Origin: Actinoplanes teichomyceticus ATCC 31121 | GTDB taxonomy: Bacteria; Actinomycetota; Actinomycetes; Mycobacteriales; Micromonosporaceae | Direction of reading: 5' to 3' | Length of the DNA: 64,000 nucleotides | Assembly: GCF_003711105.1 (NCBI RefSeq) | Contig: NZ_CP023865.1 | Location: 6,555,001 to 6,619,000 of the forward strand | Shown: positions 8,676 to 16,377 of the stretch, in pieces | How positions within the stretch are numbered: position 1 is the stretch's first letter | How the letters are laid out: each line of letters opens with the position of its first letter | Made by a program: the position numbers and the translations under genes | Notes under the pieces: model-generated | Database searches by the model: none | Seen by the model: the letters and a program-made list of their open reading frames with translations, nothing else | Told to the model about the DNA's origin: nothing

Positions 8676-9473
8676 ATGCGGAAGTCTCAAACCACTCGAT
8701 ACCGGCCGGTGGACCTCGCCCGGCGGCACTGCCGCTCCGCCCAGGCGATCCGCAACTACGAGCGCGACGGCGTCATCCCACCGGCGTGGCGCACCGCGAC
8801 GGGCTATCGCGCCTACGGCGAACGGCACATGGTCGCGGTGGGCGCTTTCCTCGCGCTCGCCGACGCGTACGGCCACGCCCCGGCCGGCGTGATCATGCGG
8901 GCCGTGCTCGGCGGCGACCCGGACACCGCCTTCGCCACCATCGACGCCGGCCACACCCGCCTGTCCCGGGACCGGGAGACGCTCACCGCCGTCGAGGCCG
9001 CCGCGGGTTTCCTGCGCGCGCCCGCCCGGGGCGCCCCGGCGCAGCGCCCGCTCCCGGTCGGCGCGCTCGCCCACCGGCTCGGCGTCACCCCCGCCACGCT
9101 GCGCAAGTGGGAACGGGCCGGGATTCTGGTACCGGCCCGCGACCGGGCCACCCACCAGCGCGTCTACACCGCCGACGACATCCGCGACGCCGACCTGGCG
9201 CACCTGCTGCGTCGCGGCGGGTACGGTCTGCCGTACATCGCCACGGTGCTCCACCAGGTGCGCGGCGCGGGCGGACCGGAGCCGCTGGCCGCGTCCCTGA
9301 CCGAGTGGCGGTCCCGCCTGCGGGCCCGGGGGCACGCGATGCTCACCGCGGCGGCCCGCCTCGCCGAGTTCCTGGCCCTCCCCGAGGAGCCGCCGGAGGC
9401 CGCACAGGAAGCCGCCCCGCCCGTGGGGGTCCGGGCGGGGCGGCTTGGCATCATCCGCGATCAGTGCGGGTGA
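8676..9473 (+). CDS. TioE-family transcriptional regulator with two MerR-type HTH domains
   Basis: 265 residues with two tandem MerR-like winged-helix regions. The first is YRPVDLARRHCRSAQAIRNY followed by ERDGVIPPAWRTATGYRAYG (residues about 9-50). The second is PVGALAHRLGVTPATLRKWE followed by RAGILVPARDRATHQRVY (about 128-170). Such proteins often sit beside resistance or modification genes and sense small molecules. A GAGGAG ribosome site lies at 8657-8662, ahead of the ATG at 8676. The gene diverges from the esterase-like fusion across about 60 bp, suggesting regulation of that gene and of itself. Confidence 0.85.
   Translation: MRKSQTTRYRPVDLARRHCRSAQAIRNYERDGVIPPAWRTATGYRAYGERHMVAVGAFLALADAYGHAPAGVIMRAVLGGDPDTAFATIDAGHTRLSRDRETLTAVEAAAGFLRAPARGAPAQRPLPVGALAHRLGVTPATLRKWERAGILVPARDRATHQRVYTADDIRDADLAHLLRRGGYGLPYIATVLHQVRGAGGPEPLAASLTEWRSRLRARGHAMLTAAARLAEFLALPEEPPEAAQEAAPPVGVRAGRLGIIRDQCG
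9409..9446. terminator. Perfect 15-bp GC-rich hairpin at converging gene ends
   Basis: Left arm 9409-9423 and right arm 9432-9446 are perfect complements (gccgccccgcccg / cgggcggggcggc flanked by AA and TT) around an 8-base loop. It lies inside the last codons of the MerR-type gene and just beyond the stop of the PRC-barrel gene, so it could stop transcription from both sides. There is no long T tract. Confidence 0.6.
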
Positions 9474-9877
9474 TCCCGATAGCTGCCGGTGTAGTACGCA
9501 CCGACCTGCTCCCGGTACATGGCCGTCTCGAAGGTGTCCTTGTCGTACTCCGGGGACGCCTTGATCTGGTCCTTCGTCCGGTCCACATAGACCTTGCGAC
9601 CGGCCTGGTCGACGTTCTGCACCGTGCCGGCGGGCAGCAGCACCTTGCGGCCGAAGATCCACGGCCCGGTGTCCACCACCAGATATGCGCTACCGACGTC
9701 GTAACTGGCCTGGTCCACCGAGCCGATGTGCCCATCGATCGCCTCGACCCGGTAACCGACCAGGTCCACGCCGATGCGCCCGGCCTCGTCGACCACGTCG
9801 CCATCGGCCGGCACGACGGTGCCGGTCAGGCTCGCCGGATCGCGCCAGGACCACGGAGTGAACGGCGTAGGTTGCAT
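9461..9877 (-). CDS. PRC-barrel domain protein
   Basis: A 138-residue small soluble protein. The PRC barrel core is readable as RIGVDLVGYRVEAIDGHIGS, SAYLVVDTGPWIFGRKVLLP and VYVDRTKDQIKASPEY. PRC-barrel proteins bind RNA or partner proteins; in actinobacteria the stand-alone form is common and of unclear, perhaps stress-linked, function. The ATG at 9877 has a strong GAGGAGG about 5 bp upstream; the upstream in-frame sequence is low complexity and was discarded. The 31-bp tandem repeat array lies in its promoter-side gap. Its end overlaps the MerR-type gene convergently by 13 bp. Confidence 0.85.
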   Translation of the reverse strand: MQPTPFTPWSWRDPASLTGTVVPADGDVVDEAGRIGVDLVGYRVEAIDGHIGSVDQASYDVGSAYLVVDTGPWIFGRKVLLPAGTVQNVDQAGRKVYVDRTKDQIKASPEYDKDTFETAMYREQVGAYYTGSYRDHPH

Positions 9878-10010
9878 CACGGCCTCCTCGAAATCGATGA
9901 AATCGCCGCTGCCCTCTTCGCTACCCGCTCGCCCGGCAGTCCAACCACGACCGGCACATCCGGGCCGTGACCTGCGTCCGGGCGCGGCACCGGCGGCGGG
10001 GGGAAGCCGT

Positions 10011-10145
10011 CCCGGCCGGGAGGCGGCGGTCAACCGGCGCCGCCGGCCGGGAGGCAGCGGTCAACCGGCGCCGCCGGCCGGGAGGCAGCGGTCAACCAGC
10101 GCCGCCGGCCGGGAGGCCGCGGTCAACCGGCGCCGCCGCCCGGGA
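10011..10145. repeat. 31-bp intergenic tandem repeat array
   Basis: The core ggtcaac recurs at 10028, 10059, 10090 and 10121, exactly 31 bp apart, inside a unit rich in ggcgccgcc and cggccgggaggc. At least four units are near identical. The array fills most of the 277-bp gap between the kdgK stop and the PRC-barrel start. Nothing else is seen in that gap. Confidence 0.9.
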
Positions 10146-10154
10146 GCGTGCCGG

Positions 10155-11177
10155 TCAGCGGTTGATGTCGCCTCCGGTCAGGGCGGCCAGATCGGCGCGG
10201 GTCGGGGCCCCCTCGCAGTCGCCCGGCACGGTGACCGCGAAGGCGCCCGCGGCGATCGCGGTCCGCAGGCGCTGGGCGGGCGGCGCGCCGGCCAGCCGCT
10301 CGGCGAGGTAGCCCGCGACGAAGGCGTCACCGGCGCCCACCGGGTCGATCGCCGTCACCGGCAGGGCCGGGACGGTCAGCCGCTCGCCGCCGATCGCCGC
10401 GACGCAGCCGCGGGCGCCGTCCTTGACGATCACCTCGGCCGGGCCCAGCCCGGCCAGGGCGCCGACCGGGTCGGCGGCGTCCAGGAAGACCGCCGCCTCG
10501 TCCGGGCCGGCGAACACGATGTCGGCGCGGGCGACCAGATCCCGCAGCACCGGGGCGGCGTCGAAGCGGGACCACAGCTTGCTGCGGTAGTTGACGTCGA
10601 CCGAGACCGGCACCCCGGCCGCCCGGGCCGCCTCCACCGCGGCGAAGACGGCCGCCCGGGCCGAGTCGCCCAGCGCCGGCGTGATGCCGGTGACATGCAC
10701 GATCCCGGCCGACTCCAGTTCGGCCGGCGGCAGGTCGGCCGGGGTCAGCCGGGAACCGGCGCTGCCCGCCCGGTGGTAGTCGGCGTGGATGAACTGGGCG
10801 GACCGCCGATAGCGGAGCATCAGGCCGGTCGGGGCCTCGTCCGGGACGGCGATCACCCGTACGCCGCAGGAGCGCAACCGGCCCGCGATCAGCGACCCGG
10901 TGGAATCCGGACCGAGGCGGCCCAGCCAGGTGGCGTCCCCACCCAGACGGGCGACGCCGACCGCGACGTTGCTCTCCGCGCCGCCGACGGCCAGGGTGAA
11001 ACCGCGGGCCCGCTCCAGGGGGCCGATCCCCTCGGCGACGAAGATCCCCATCGCCTCGCCGAAGGTGAAGAGGCCGCCGGAACCGGCGCGCTCCTCCGAG
11101 GCGGCAGGCGGTCGCGATCCCGCGGAACCCGCGACGGGCGGCGGGACGGCGGGACCGGCGGTGGCGGGCGCGGTCAT
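10155..11177 (-). CDS. kdgK: PfkB-family 2-keto-3-deoxygluconate kinase
   Basis: Likely phosphorylates 2-keto-3-deoxygluconate to KDPG in the cytoplasm. The protein has 340 residues. After about 35 low-complexity N-terminal residues, the ribokinase fold shows FTFGEAMGIFV, the sugar-binding AVGGAESNVAVGVARLG and the catalytic GAGDAFVAGYLAE (Asp284 in the anion-hole loop). The ATG at 11177 overlaps the eda stop as ATGA, and KDPG is exactly the substrate of that aldolase. This coupling is the main ground for choosing KDG kinase over other PfkB sugar kinases. The 3' end abuts the 31-bp repeat array. Confidence 0.85.
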   Translation of the reverse strand: MTAPATAGPAVPPPVAGSAGSRPPAASEERAGSGGLFTFGEAMGIFVAEGIGPLERARGFTLAVGGAESNVAVGVARLGGDATWLGRLGPDSTGSLIAGRLRSCGVRVIAVPDEAPTGLMLRYRRSAQFIHADYHRAGSAGSRLTPADLPPAELESAGIVHVTGITPALGDSARAAVFAAVEAARAAGVPVSVDVNYRSKLWSRFDAAPVLRDLVARADIVFAGPDEAAVFLDAADPVGALAGLGPAEVIVKDGARGCVAAIGGERLTVPALPVTAIDPVGAGDAFVAGYLAERLAGAPPAQRLRTAIAAGAFAVTVPGDCEGAPTRADLAALTGGDINR

Positions 11178-11815
11178 GACCGCGCGAAGGCGACCGCGTC
11201 GAGCGCCCGCTTCGCCCGTGCCGCCAGGGCGGTGAGGCTGCCGCCGGTGGCGGCGTCGCCGATCAGCGGCCCGCCCAGGCCGACCGCGGCCGCGCCGGCA
11301 CGGAGCCAGTCGGTGATGTCGTCGAGGCCGATGCCGCCGGTCGGCAGGATGCGGACGTCCGGAAGCGGGCCGCGCAGATCCTTCAGGTACCCCGGCCGGA
11401 GCCCTCCGGCCGGGAAGAGCTTCACCAGCGGGGCACCGGCCAGGTGCGCGCGGTACACCTCCGTCGGCGTGTACGCCCCCGGATAGCACGGCACGCTCTG
11501 CCCGGCCAGGGTGTCGAGCACCGGCGAGACCAGGAACGCCGCGCCCGCGTCGACGGCGGCCCGGGCGTCGTCCGGGGTGAGCACGGTGCCGGCGCCGATG
11601 ACCGTGCCGGCCGGGAGTTGCCGGCGCAGGCCGGCGATCGCGTCGATGGCGCCCTTCGAGGTCAGGGTGACCTCCAGGGCGGTGATGCCGGCCGACACGA
11701 GCACGTCGGCGACGGCGGAGAACCCGCCCGCGGTGGGGGCGCGCAGGATGGCCACGAGGCCGCTCCCGACGATGGCGGCGGAGACGGGGTCGAGTGGGGC
11801 ACGATGATCGGTCAC
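11174..11815 (-). CDS. eda: 2-keto-3-deoxy-6-phosphogluconate (KDPG) aldolase
   Basis: Class I aldolase splitting KDPG into pyruvate and glyceraldehyde 3-phosphate. The 213-residue length is typical. The catalytic Glu lies in GITALEVTLTS (Glu48) and the Schiff-base Lys in PLVKLFPAGGL (Lys132), with GAGTVLTP and LPTGGIGLDDI loops also present. GTG start at 11815. It is the first gene of a two-gene unit with kdgK. The leader region upstream carries the 41-bp repeat array. No uronate isomerase or dehydratase lies nearby, so the feeding route is not complete in this window. Confidence 0.92.
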   Translation of the reverse strand: MTDHRAPLDPVSAAIVGSGLVAILRAPTAGGFSAVADVLVSAGITALEVTLTSKGAIDAIAGLRRQLPAGTVIGAGTVLTPDDARAAVDAGAAFLVSPVLDTLAGQSVPCYPGAYTPTEVYRAHLAGAPLVKLFPAGGLRPGYLKDLRGPLPDVRILPTGGIGLDDITDWLRAGAAAVGLGGPLIGDAATGGSLTALAARAKRALDAVAFARS

Positions 11816-11888
11816 GCCTTCGATCCTGCCCGATACGTTGCCGCCGGGACCAGAGCCGGGGATCAGCTCCAGATCCGGGCGGAAAGCG

Positions 11889-12052
11889 CATTCCTACCGC
11901 TCGCGGTCGGCGCCGGTCAGCGCCGCCCCGTTCACTGCCGCTCGCGGTCGGCGTCCGTCACCGCCGCCCCGTTCACTGCCGCTCGCCGTCGGCGCCGGTC
12001 AGCGCCGGCCCGTTCACTGCCGCTCGCGGTCGGGGCCGGTCAGCGCGGTCCC
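11889..12052. repeat. 41-bp tandem repeat array overlapping a gene 3' end
   Basis: The core gttcactgccgctcgc recurs at 11930, 11971 and 12012, exactly 41 bp apart, with a diverged copy from 11889. The copy at 12012 contains the stop codon of the gene at 12014-12607; the others repeat that stop region in shifted frames. The rest of the 198-bp gap (11816-11888) holds only the presumed eda promoter region. Confidence 0.88.
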
Positions 12053-12607
12053 GTTCTCCGTGGCGCGGACCGCCCAGCGCGGCAGCCGCCGTGCCCGGCC
12101 GTTCGCGTTGTGCGACACCGGCGGCGGGGTGTCCTCGATGCCCAGCTCCTCGCGGATCGCCGCCTCGAACTGCTGCATGACCAGCGGCACCTGGGCCAGC
12201 AGCTCGCGGAAGTGGGTCTCCGGGCGGACGCCGGCGACTCCGGCCGGGTTCATCGGGCCGTGCAGGCGTTCCAGCTGCAGGTGCACGGCGAGGGCGGCGC
12301 TGCGCACCGGCCCGGAGGCGAGCAGCCGCACCGGCATCAGCGCCGGGCCGACCTCGTCGATGTACGCCAGCACGCTCGGCGGCTTCTCCCCGCTCTCGAA
12401 GGTCGCCCGCAGCCGTACGATGGCCCGCTCGAATGCGGACAGCAGCTGCACGTAGGCGCCCCGGCGCTCCTCGTACCACCGGCGGGTGCGCCGCCGGCGG
12501 CTCAGCAGATCGCGGCTACGGGCGGCGGCGAACTGCGCGGCCGCAGCGCCGGCCAGGGCGAACACGGCGGCCACGAGGGGCAGGCCCCACCACGGGATCT
12601 GAGACAC
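12014..12607 (-). CDS. Membrane-anchored protein of unknown function
   Basis: About 197 residues. One N-terminal membrane segment (LPLVAAVFALAGAAAAQFAA) is followed by a basic patch (RSRDLLSRRRRTRRW) and a mostly helical cytoplasmic domain (YEERRGAYVQLLSAFERAIV, FRELLAQVPLVMQQFEAAI). I recognise no enzyme motif. The GTG start at 12607 sits just behind a TAGGCGG-like ribosome site. The last dozen codons and stop come from the 41-bp repeat, so the C-terminal tail (NGTALTGPDRERQ) may be a by-product of repeat expansion. Confidence 0.65.
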   Translation of the reverse strand: MSQIPWWGLPLVAAVFALAGAAAAQFAAARSRDLLSRRRRTRRWYEERRGAYVQLLSAFERAIVRLRATFESGEKPPSVLAYIDEVGPALMPVRLLASGPVRSAALAVHLQLERLHGPMNPAGVAGVRPETHFRELLAQVPLVMQQFEAAIREELGIEDTPPPVSHNANGRARRLPRWAVRATENGTALTGPDRERQ

Positions 12608-12952
12608 CCGCCTACCGTATCGAGCTTGCGGCGGGCGGTCTGTCAACCACTCCCGCCGCCACCGGTGGTGATCCAGGCGTCGGCCACCCGACCCGATCCG
12701 GGGTCGGCGTTCGCCGCGTACCAGCGGAGATGACCGACTCCGTGGCGGCGGGCCTGGAGCTGCCGCCGGGCGGGGTGTCGATGGTCGCGCCGCGATCGCG
12801 GCCGATGATCCGGGTCCGGGCGCTGTCCACGTCGATGCCGACCCGCCGGCCCGGCGGATCCTGGCCCGGCAGTGCGGCACGGCGGAGGCGCTCACGCTGC
12901 GCGACTACGGGCCGGCCGGGGCCACGCGCCCGGCCGGCCTCCCGGGCCGCTC
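12608..12952. other. 345-bp gap without a convincing gene
   Basis: No reading frame here has both a plausible start and protein-like sequence. A plus-strand frame ending with TAG at 12954-12956 (…ARRILARQCGTAEALTLRDY…) looks protein-like over about 40 codons but has no start, and meets a stop at 12669. It could be a gene remnant. Confidence 0.4.
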
Positions 12953-13321
12953 CTAGGCCGAGCGCAGGCAGAGGTCGAACGGCTGCCCGGCCGGGTCGAG
13001 CAGCACCCGCCAGCGCTCCGGGTGCGGCTGCCCGGCCGGCTTGGTGGCGCCCAGGGTCAGCGCCTGCTGCTCGGCCTTGTCCAGGTCGTCGACGTAGAAG
13101 TCGAGGTGGTAACGCTTCGGGGCGGCCTCGGCGGGCCAGCCGGGCCCGGCGTACCCGGGCACCCGGCCCCACCCGAGGCTGGTCGCGCCGTCGCCGATCA
13201 TCGCGTAGTCGCCGTCGGCGTGCAGCACCTCCCAGCCCAGCACGGCCGCGTAGAAGCGGGCCTGCGCCGACGGGTCGGCGGCGTCCATGTTCAGCATCGC
13301 GAGAGTGGCGAATCCAGTCAT
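12953..13321 (-). CDS. VOC-family (glyoxalase/bleomycin resistance-like) protein
   Basis: 122 residues spanning one VOC module pair: FATLAMLNMDAADPSAQARF, YAAVLGWEVLHADGDYAMIG, then YHLDFYVDDLDKAEQQALTL, GATKPAGQPH and RVLLDPAGQPFDLCL. The fold is of the small glyoxalase-like type that binds metals or small ligands. The ATG at 13321 is preferred because it begins the first strand and has a GGATGGGG stretch upstream; an ATG 9 bases earlier is possible. No neighbour points to a substrate. Confidence 0.8.
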   Translation of the reverse strand: MTGFATLAMLNMDAADPSAQARFYAAVLGWEVLHADGDYAMIGDGATSLGWGRVPGYAGPGWPAEAAPKRYHLDFYVDDLDKAEQQALTLGATKPAGQPHPERWRVLLDPAGQPFDLCLRSA

Positions 13322-13350
13322 GGACCCCATCCTGCCGCCGGAGACTGACA

Positions 13351-13420
13351 CCTACCGGCAGGAATGAACGGCGTCCACCGGCAGGATCGGATGGCCGCCT
13401 ACCGGTCGGGATGAACGGCG
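13351..13420. repeat. Imperfect 47-bp-spaced direct repeat
   Basis: The 23-base segments at 13351 and 13398 (cctaccgg…atgaacggcg) differ at three positions. They lie in the 126-bp gap between the VOC gene start and the amidase stop. Confidence 0.6.
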
Positions 13421-13447
13421 GGGCGCGCGGCATCCACCGGCCGGCGC

Positions 13448-15484
13448 TCAGGACAGGTAGGCCAGACCGTCGACGATCACGCCGGAGCGCCCGGCGGTGC
13501 CCTCGGGCTGGATCCGTACGGTGTGCCGCCCGGCGTCGGCCCACGCCCGGGTCCAGACGACGCGGCGGTAGAGCGGGCTGGTCGCGCGGGTGTCGGCGTA
13601 CCCCTGGAAAGCGCCGTCGACGTAGATCCTGATCCGGCCGGAGGTCGCCGTGCGACCCACCACGAGGGCCGCGGAGCGGCCGGTGAAGGTCCAGCTCAGC
13701 GCCGAGCGCGTGGAGGTGGCGCGGGCGGCGGCGCCGCCCAGGTGGCCGACCCCCGGCCGGGCCCGCCAGCTCCCGGTCCGCGTTGCCGCGGTCTCCTGCA
13801 GGATCCTCGGGGTACGGGTGAACGACGCCGCCCGCCGGTTCCCGGCGTGATCGGTCGCGGCCACCGTCCAGGTGCTGGGCCGGCCCACCGGGACCGGGCC
13901 GCCCAGGCTGCGCACGGCGCCGGCGAGCACCGCCCGGCTCGCGCCGGTGACCTCGACGAGGTGCAGACCGGCCGGGTCGGTGGCGGCCCAGCTGAGCCGG
14001 ACCGGCGCGGTGGAACCGACGGTGCCGGCGGTGAGGGCGGCCCGCGGGAGCGCGGTGAAGTCCGGCGGGGTCACGTCCGCGACCACCGGCACGGTGGTGG
14101 TGGCGGTGCGCCGGGACAGGTGCACCGCCCGCACCGCGACGGTGTGCGGGCCGGGGCGCAGCCGGAGCCGGCCGAGCCGGGTCCAGTTGGCCCGGGACAG
14201 GACGAGCCGGCCGTCCACGTAGATGTCGAACCGGTCGATCATGCGGGTCGGGGTGGTCAGGTCCCAGAGCGGCACGAGCGGACCCCGGGTCCAGTACCGG
14301 CCGGACCACAGCCGGGCACCGGAGATCCGCCGCAGGCGCAGCCCCGCCGGGGCCGCGCCGGCCACCCGGCGGATGACCGCGAGCTGGGCGTAGAAGGTGT
14401 CACCGGGGCACTCGGTCAGCCCGGCGTCGCGGTGCCCGGAGATCCGGTTGAGCAGCACCCGGCGGCCGGCCGCGAACCTGGGGCCGCCGCCCGAGGCCAG
14501 CACGACGCGCCCGGCGGGCGCCCGGCCGGCGCCGCCGAGCTTGTACGCCGCCAGCTGCGCCACCGACAGCCGGGCCGCCGCGGGGACCGGCGCCGACCGG
14601 TAGTCCCCGATCACCGCGACCGAGCTGGCGTTGGTGTTGAAGCCCAGGGTGTGCGCGCCGAGCACGTTGCGGTCCACCCCGCCGCGGCGCCCCTCGAAGA
14701 TCGTTCCGCACCTGTCGACCAGGAAGTTGTAGCCGACGTCGTTCCAGCCCTTGCTCCGCACCTGGTACGCCTGGATGCCCCGGACGATGCTGGCCGAGCT
14801 GCGGCAGCTGTAGTCGTTGCCGGTCGCGGTGTGGTGCACGAAGAACACCTCGGTGGCGCCGGTGTAGCCGGGCGGCCCCGTGACGATGCGCTCGTCGGCG
14901 CCCCACGCCGACCGGGTCAGCATCCGCGGCACCGGCCGTACCGGGAGCGGCGCCGCGCCGGCCCGGCCCGGCCGCTGCAGCGCGGCGGGCGCCATCCGCG
15001 TGCGCGGCCGCTCCGGCGAGTCCGGGTTGATCAGGTCGACCCGCAGCCCGGCCGGCAGCTCACCGTCCCCGCCGACCACCCGGGCCTGCACGCCGTCCGA
15101 GGGCCCGACCCAGAGCGGGTCGCTCGCGCCCCGCACCCGCGCGCCCTCGGCGCCGCCGGACTCGTCCGGCGCGTCGGTCTCCAGGACCCGCCACGGTGTC
15201 CAGTCGTGGGTGCCCGCCGCGCGGGTGCGCACCTGGATGGTCCCGGCCGCCGCCGCTGCCGGGTCGTCCCAGGTGACGCCGACCAGGCTGAACCGTGCGG
15301 TGTCGCGTTCGGGCAGCTCGACGCGGTGGCCGTCGGCCGCGGCCACGAGCCGCACGCCGCCCGGGGCGGTCAGCGGGAAGGTCTGGAGCAGCGGTTCGTC
15401 GTGGGCCGGGGCGAGGCCGATGGCGGCCAGCGTGACCGCCGGGGTGGCGGCGACCATGGCGGTGACGAGACGGTTCCGGCGCAT
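13448..15484 (-). CDS. Secreted PGRP-type N-acetylmuramoyl-L-alanine amidase
   Basis: A 678-residue exported cell-wall hydrolase. It has a signal peptide (MRRNRLVTAMVAATPAVTLA to about residue 27) and an N-terminal beta-rich region to about 185. The peptidoglycan-recognition/amidase_2 domain follows (about 190-370). Putative zinc ligands are His217/218 (FFVHHTATGND), His351 and Cys359 (SGHRDAGLTECPGD), with Tyr252 in GYNFLVD, so it should be catalytically active. The C-terminal 300 residues are Ig-like or adhesive modules (VDGRLVLSRANW, WAATDPAGLH, RIYVDGAFQGYADT). The ATG at 15484 has GGGGAG 6 bp upstream. It would cut the stem peptide from muramic acid. Confidence 0.9.
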   Translation of the reverse strand: MRRNRLVTAMVAATPAVTLAAIGLAPAHDEPLLQTFPLTAPGGVRLVAAADGHRVELPERDTARFSLVGVTWDDPAAAAAGTIQVRTRAAGTHDWTPWRVLETDAPDESGGAEGARVRGASDPLWVGPSDGVQARVVGGDGELPAGLRVDLINPDSPERPRTRMAPAALQRPGRAGAAPLPVRPVPRMLTRSAWGADERIVTGPPGYTGATEVFFVHHTATGNDYSCRSSASIVRGIQAYQVRSKGWNDVGYNFLVDRCGTIFEGRRGGVDRNVLGAHTLGFNTNASSVAVIGDYRSAPVPAAARLSVAQLAAYKLGGAGRAPAGRVVLASGGGPRFAAGRRVLLNRISGHRDAGLTECPGDTFYAQLAVIRRVAGAAPAGLRLRRISGARLWSGRYWTRGPLVPLWDLTTPTRMIDRFDIYVDGRLVLSRANWTRLGRLRLRPGPHTVAVRAVHLSRRTATTTVPVVADVTPPDFTALPRAALTAGTVGSTAPVRLSWAATDPAGLHLVEVTGASRAVLAGAVRSLGGPVPVGRPSTWTVAATDHAGNRRAASFTRTPRILQETAATRTGSWRARPGVGHLGGAAARATSTRSALSWTFTGRSAALVVGRTATSGRIRIYVDGAFQGYADTRATSPLYRRVVWTRAWADAGRHTVRIQPEGTAGRSGVIVDGLAYLS

Positions 15485-15600
15485 GCACAACTCCCCAGCC
15501 GCCGGAGGAAGGGGTCATTTCGGTAGTTAACCGGCGACCTTCTGTCACCTTGCCGGGGCCGGAAGGGACATGTGGGGTGTTTTGTGAAATAAGCTCTGTT

Positions 15601-16089
15601 TTATTGATTGGTCAGCCAGATCGCGGCGTTCAAGGCGGTGGCGAAGGTGACCCACACCCAGTACGGCAGCAGCAGCGCGGCCGCACCCCGGGACACCGGG
15701 CGGAAACGCCACACGGTCATCCCGATCATCACCCAGAGGATCACGATGTCGGCCAGCGCGAGGCCGTATCGCCCGAGTCCGAAGAAGATCGGGGTCCACA
15801 GCGCGTTCAGGAGGAGCTGCGCGGCGTACCAGTTGAGCGGGGTGGACCAGCCGGTCCGCCGCCAGACCAGCCAGCCGCTCACCGCGATCATCGCGTAGAG
15901 CACCGTCCAGACCGGCCCGAACACCGCCGACGGCGGCGCCCAGGACGGGCGGTCCAGACTCCGGTACTCCCCGGCGGTGCCGGCCACGCCGAGAACGCCG
16001 ATCAGCGCGGCGGCGGCGACCGCCGCCGCGAACCCGGCCAGTGCCCACCACGGCGCGAGCGGGCGGTGCGGCGCCACATGACTGCTCAT
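15601..16089 (-). CDS. TspO/MBR family membrane protein
   Basis: 162 residues with five membrane segments and the family hallmarks: the PSWAPPSAVFGPVWTVLYAM loop, then LNALWTPIFFGLGRYGLALA and the aromatic PYWVWVTFATALNAAIWL end. TspO proteins bind porphyrins and related tetrapyrroles and respond to stress or light. The ATG at 16089 has a clear GGGAGG ribosome site. It is divergent from the 48-residue membrane peptide gene, across a region carrying a SigF/SigB-type promoter that points the other way. Confidence 0.93.
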   Translation of the reverse strand: MSSHVAPHRPLAPWWALAGFAAAVAAAALIGVLGVAGTAGEYRSLDRPSWAPPSAVFGPVWTVLYAMIAVSGWLVWRRTGWSTPLNWYAAQLLLNALWTPIFFGLGRYGLALADIVILWVMIGMTVWRFRPVSRGAAALLLPYWVWVTFATALNAAIWLTNQ

Positions 16090-16162
16090 CGGCCTCCCTT
16101 ACCCGCGGCGGCCCCGGCTCAACCCGGCCGGCGTCCGGTCCCACCCGGCGCCGCCGCGGCGT

Positions 16163-16190
16163 GGTTTGCCGCCGCGAAGCCGTGGGGTAC
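16163..16190 (+). promoter_or_regulatory. SigF/SigB-type stress promoter
   Basis: GGTTT at 16163-16167 and GGGTAC at 16185-16190 are separated by 17 bp. This matches the actinobacterial SigF/SigB pattern GGTTT-N15-17-GGGTA exactly. Transcription would start near 16197, some 34 bp before the small membrane protein start. Confidence 0.6.
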
Positions 16191-16230
16191 AGGGTCGCCC
16201 GCCCCATCCCCACGGTTTCGAGGAGCATCC

Positions 16231-16377
16231 ATGTCCATCCAGGGAGTGTTCTATCTGATCGCGGTGATCCTGCTGGTGCTGGCGGCGCTGCCGATCGCCA
16301 CCCGCGGGATCAGCCTGGCCCTGCTCGGCGCGGCGTTCGCGCTGCTCGGGTACTCCTGGGACACCATCACCGGCTGA
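16231..16377 (+). CDS. 48-residue membrane peptide
   Basis: It starts MSIQGVFYLIAVILLVLAAL, continues PIATRGISLALLGAAFALLG and ends YSWDTITG, giving two hydrophobic helices joined by a short loop. The GAGGAGC ribosome site sits about 6 bp before the ATG at 16231, and a SigF/SigB-like promoter lies at a suitable distance. Small two-helix membrane proteins of this sort are common and poorly known in actinobacteria. The stop overlaps the convergent GH13 gene by 11 bp. A stress-induced envelope role is only an inference from the promoter. Confidence 0.75.
   Translation: MSIQGVFYLIAVILLVLAALPIATRGISLALLGAAFALLGYSWDTITG

Noticed and set aside
6959..9970. Plus-strand frame of about 1000 codons crossing four genes
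   Set aside because: It runs antisense to the isochorismatase, esterase-like and PRC genes and out of frame with the MerR-type gene; composition is Arg/Ala/Gly shadow sequence.
10011..10145. CRISPR array
   Set aside because: The 31-bp units are directly adjacent with no unique spacers, and no cas genes are near.
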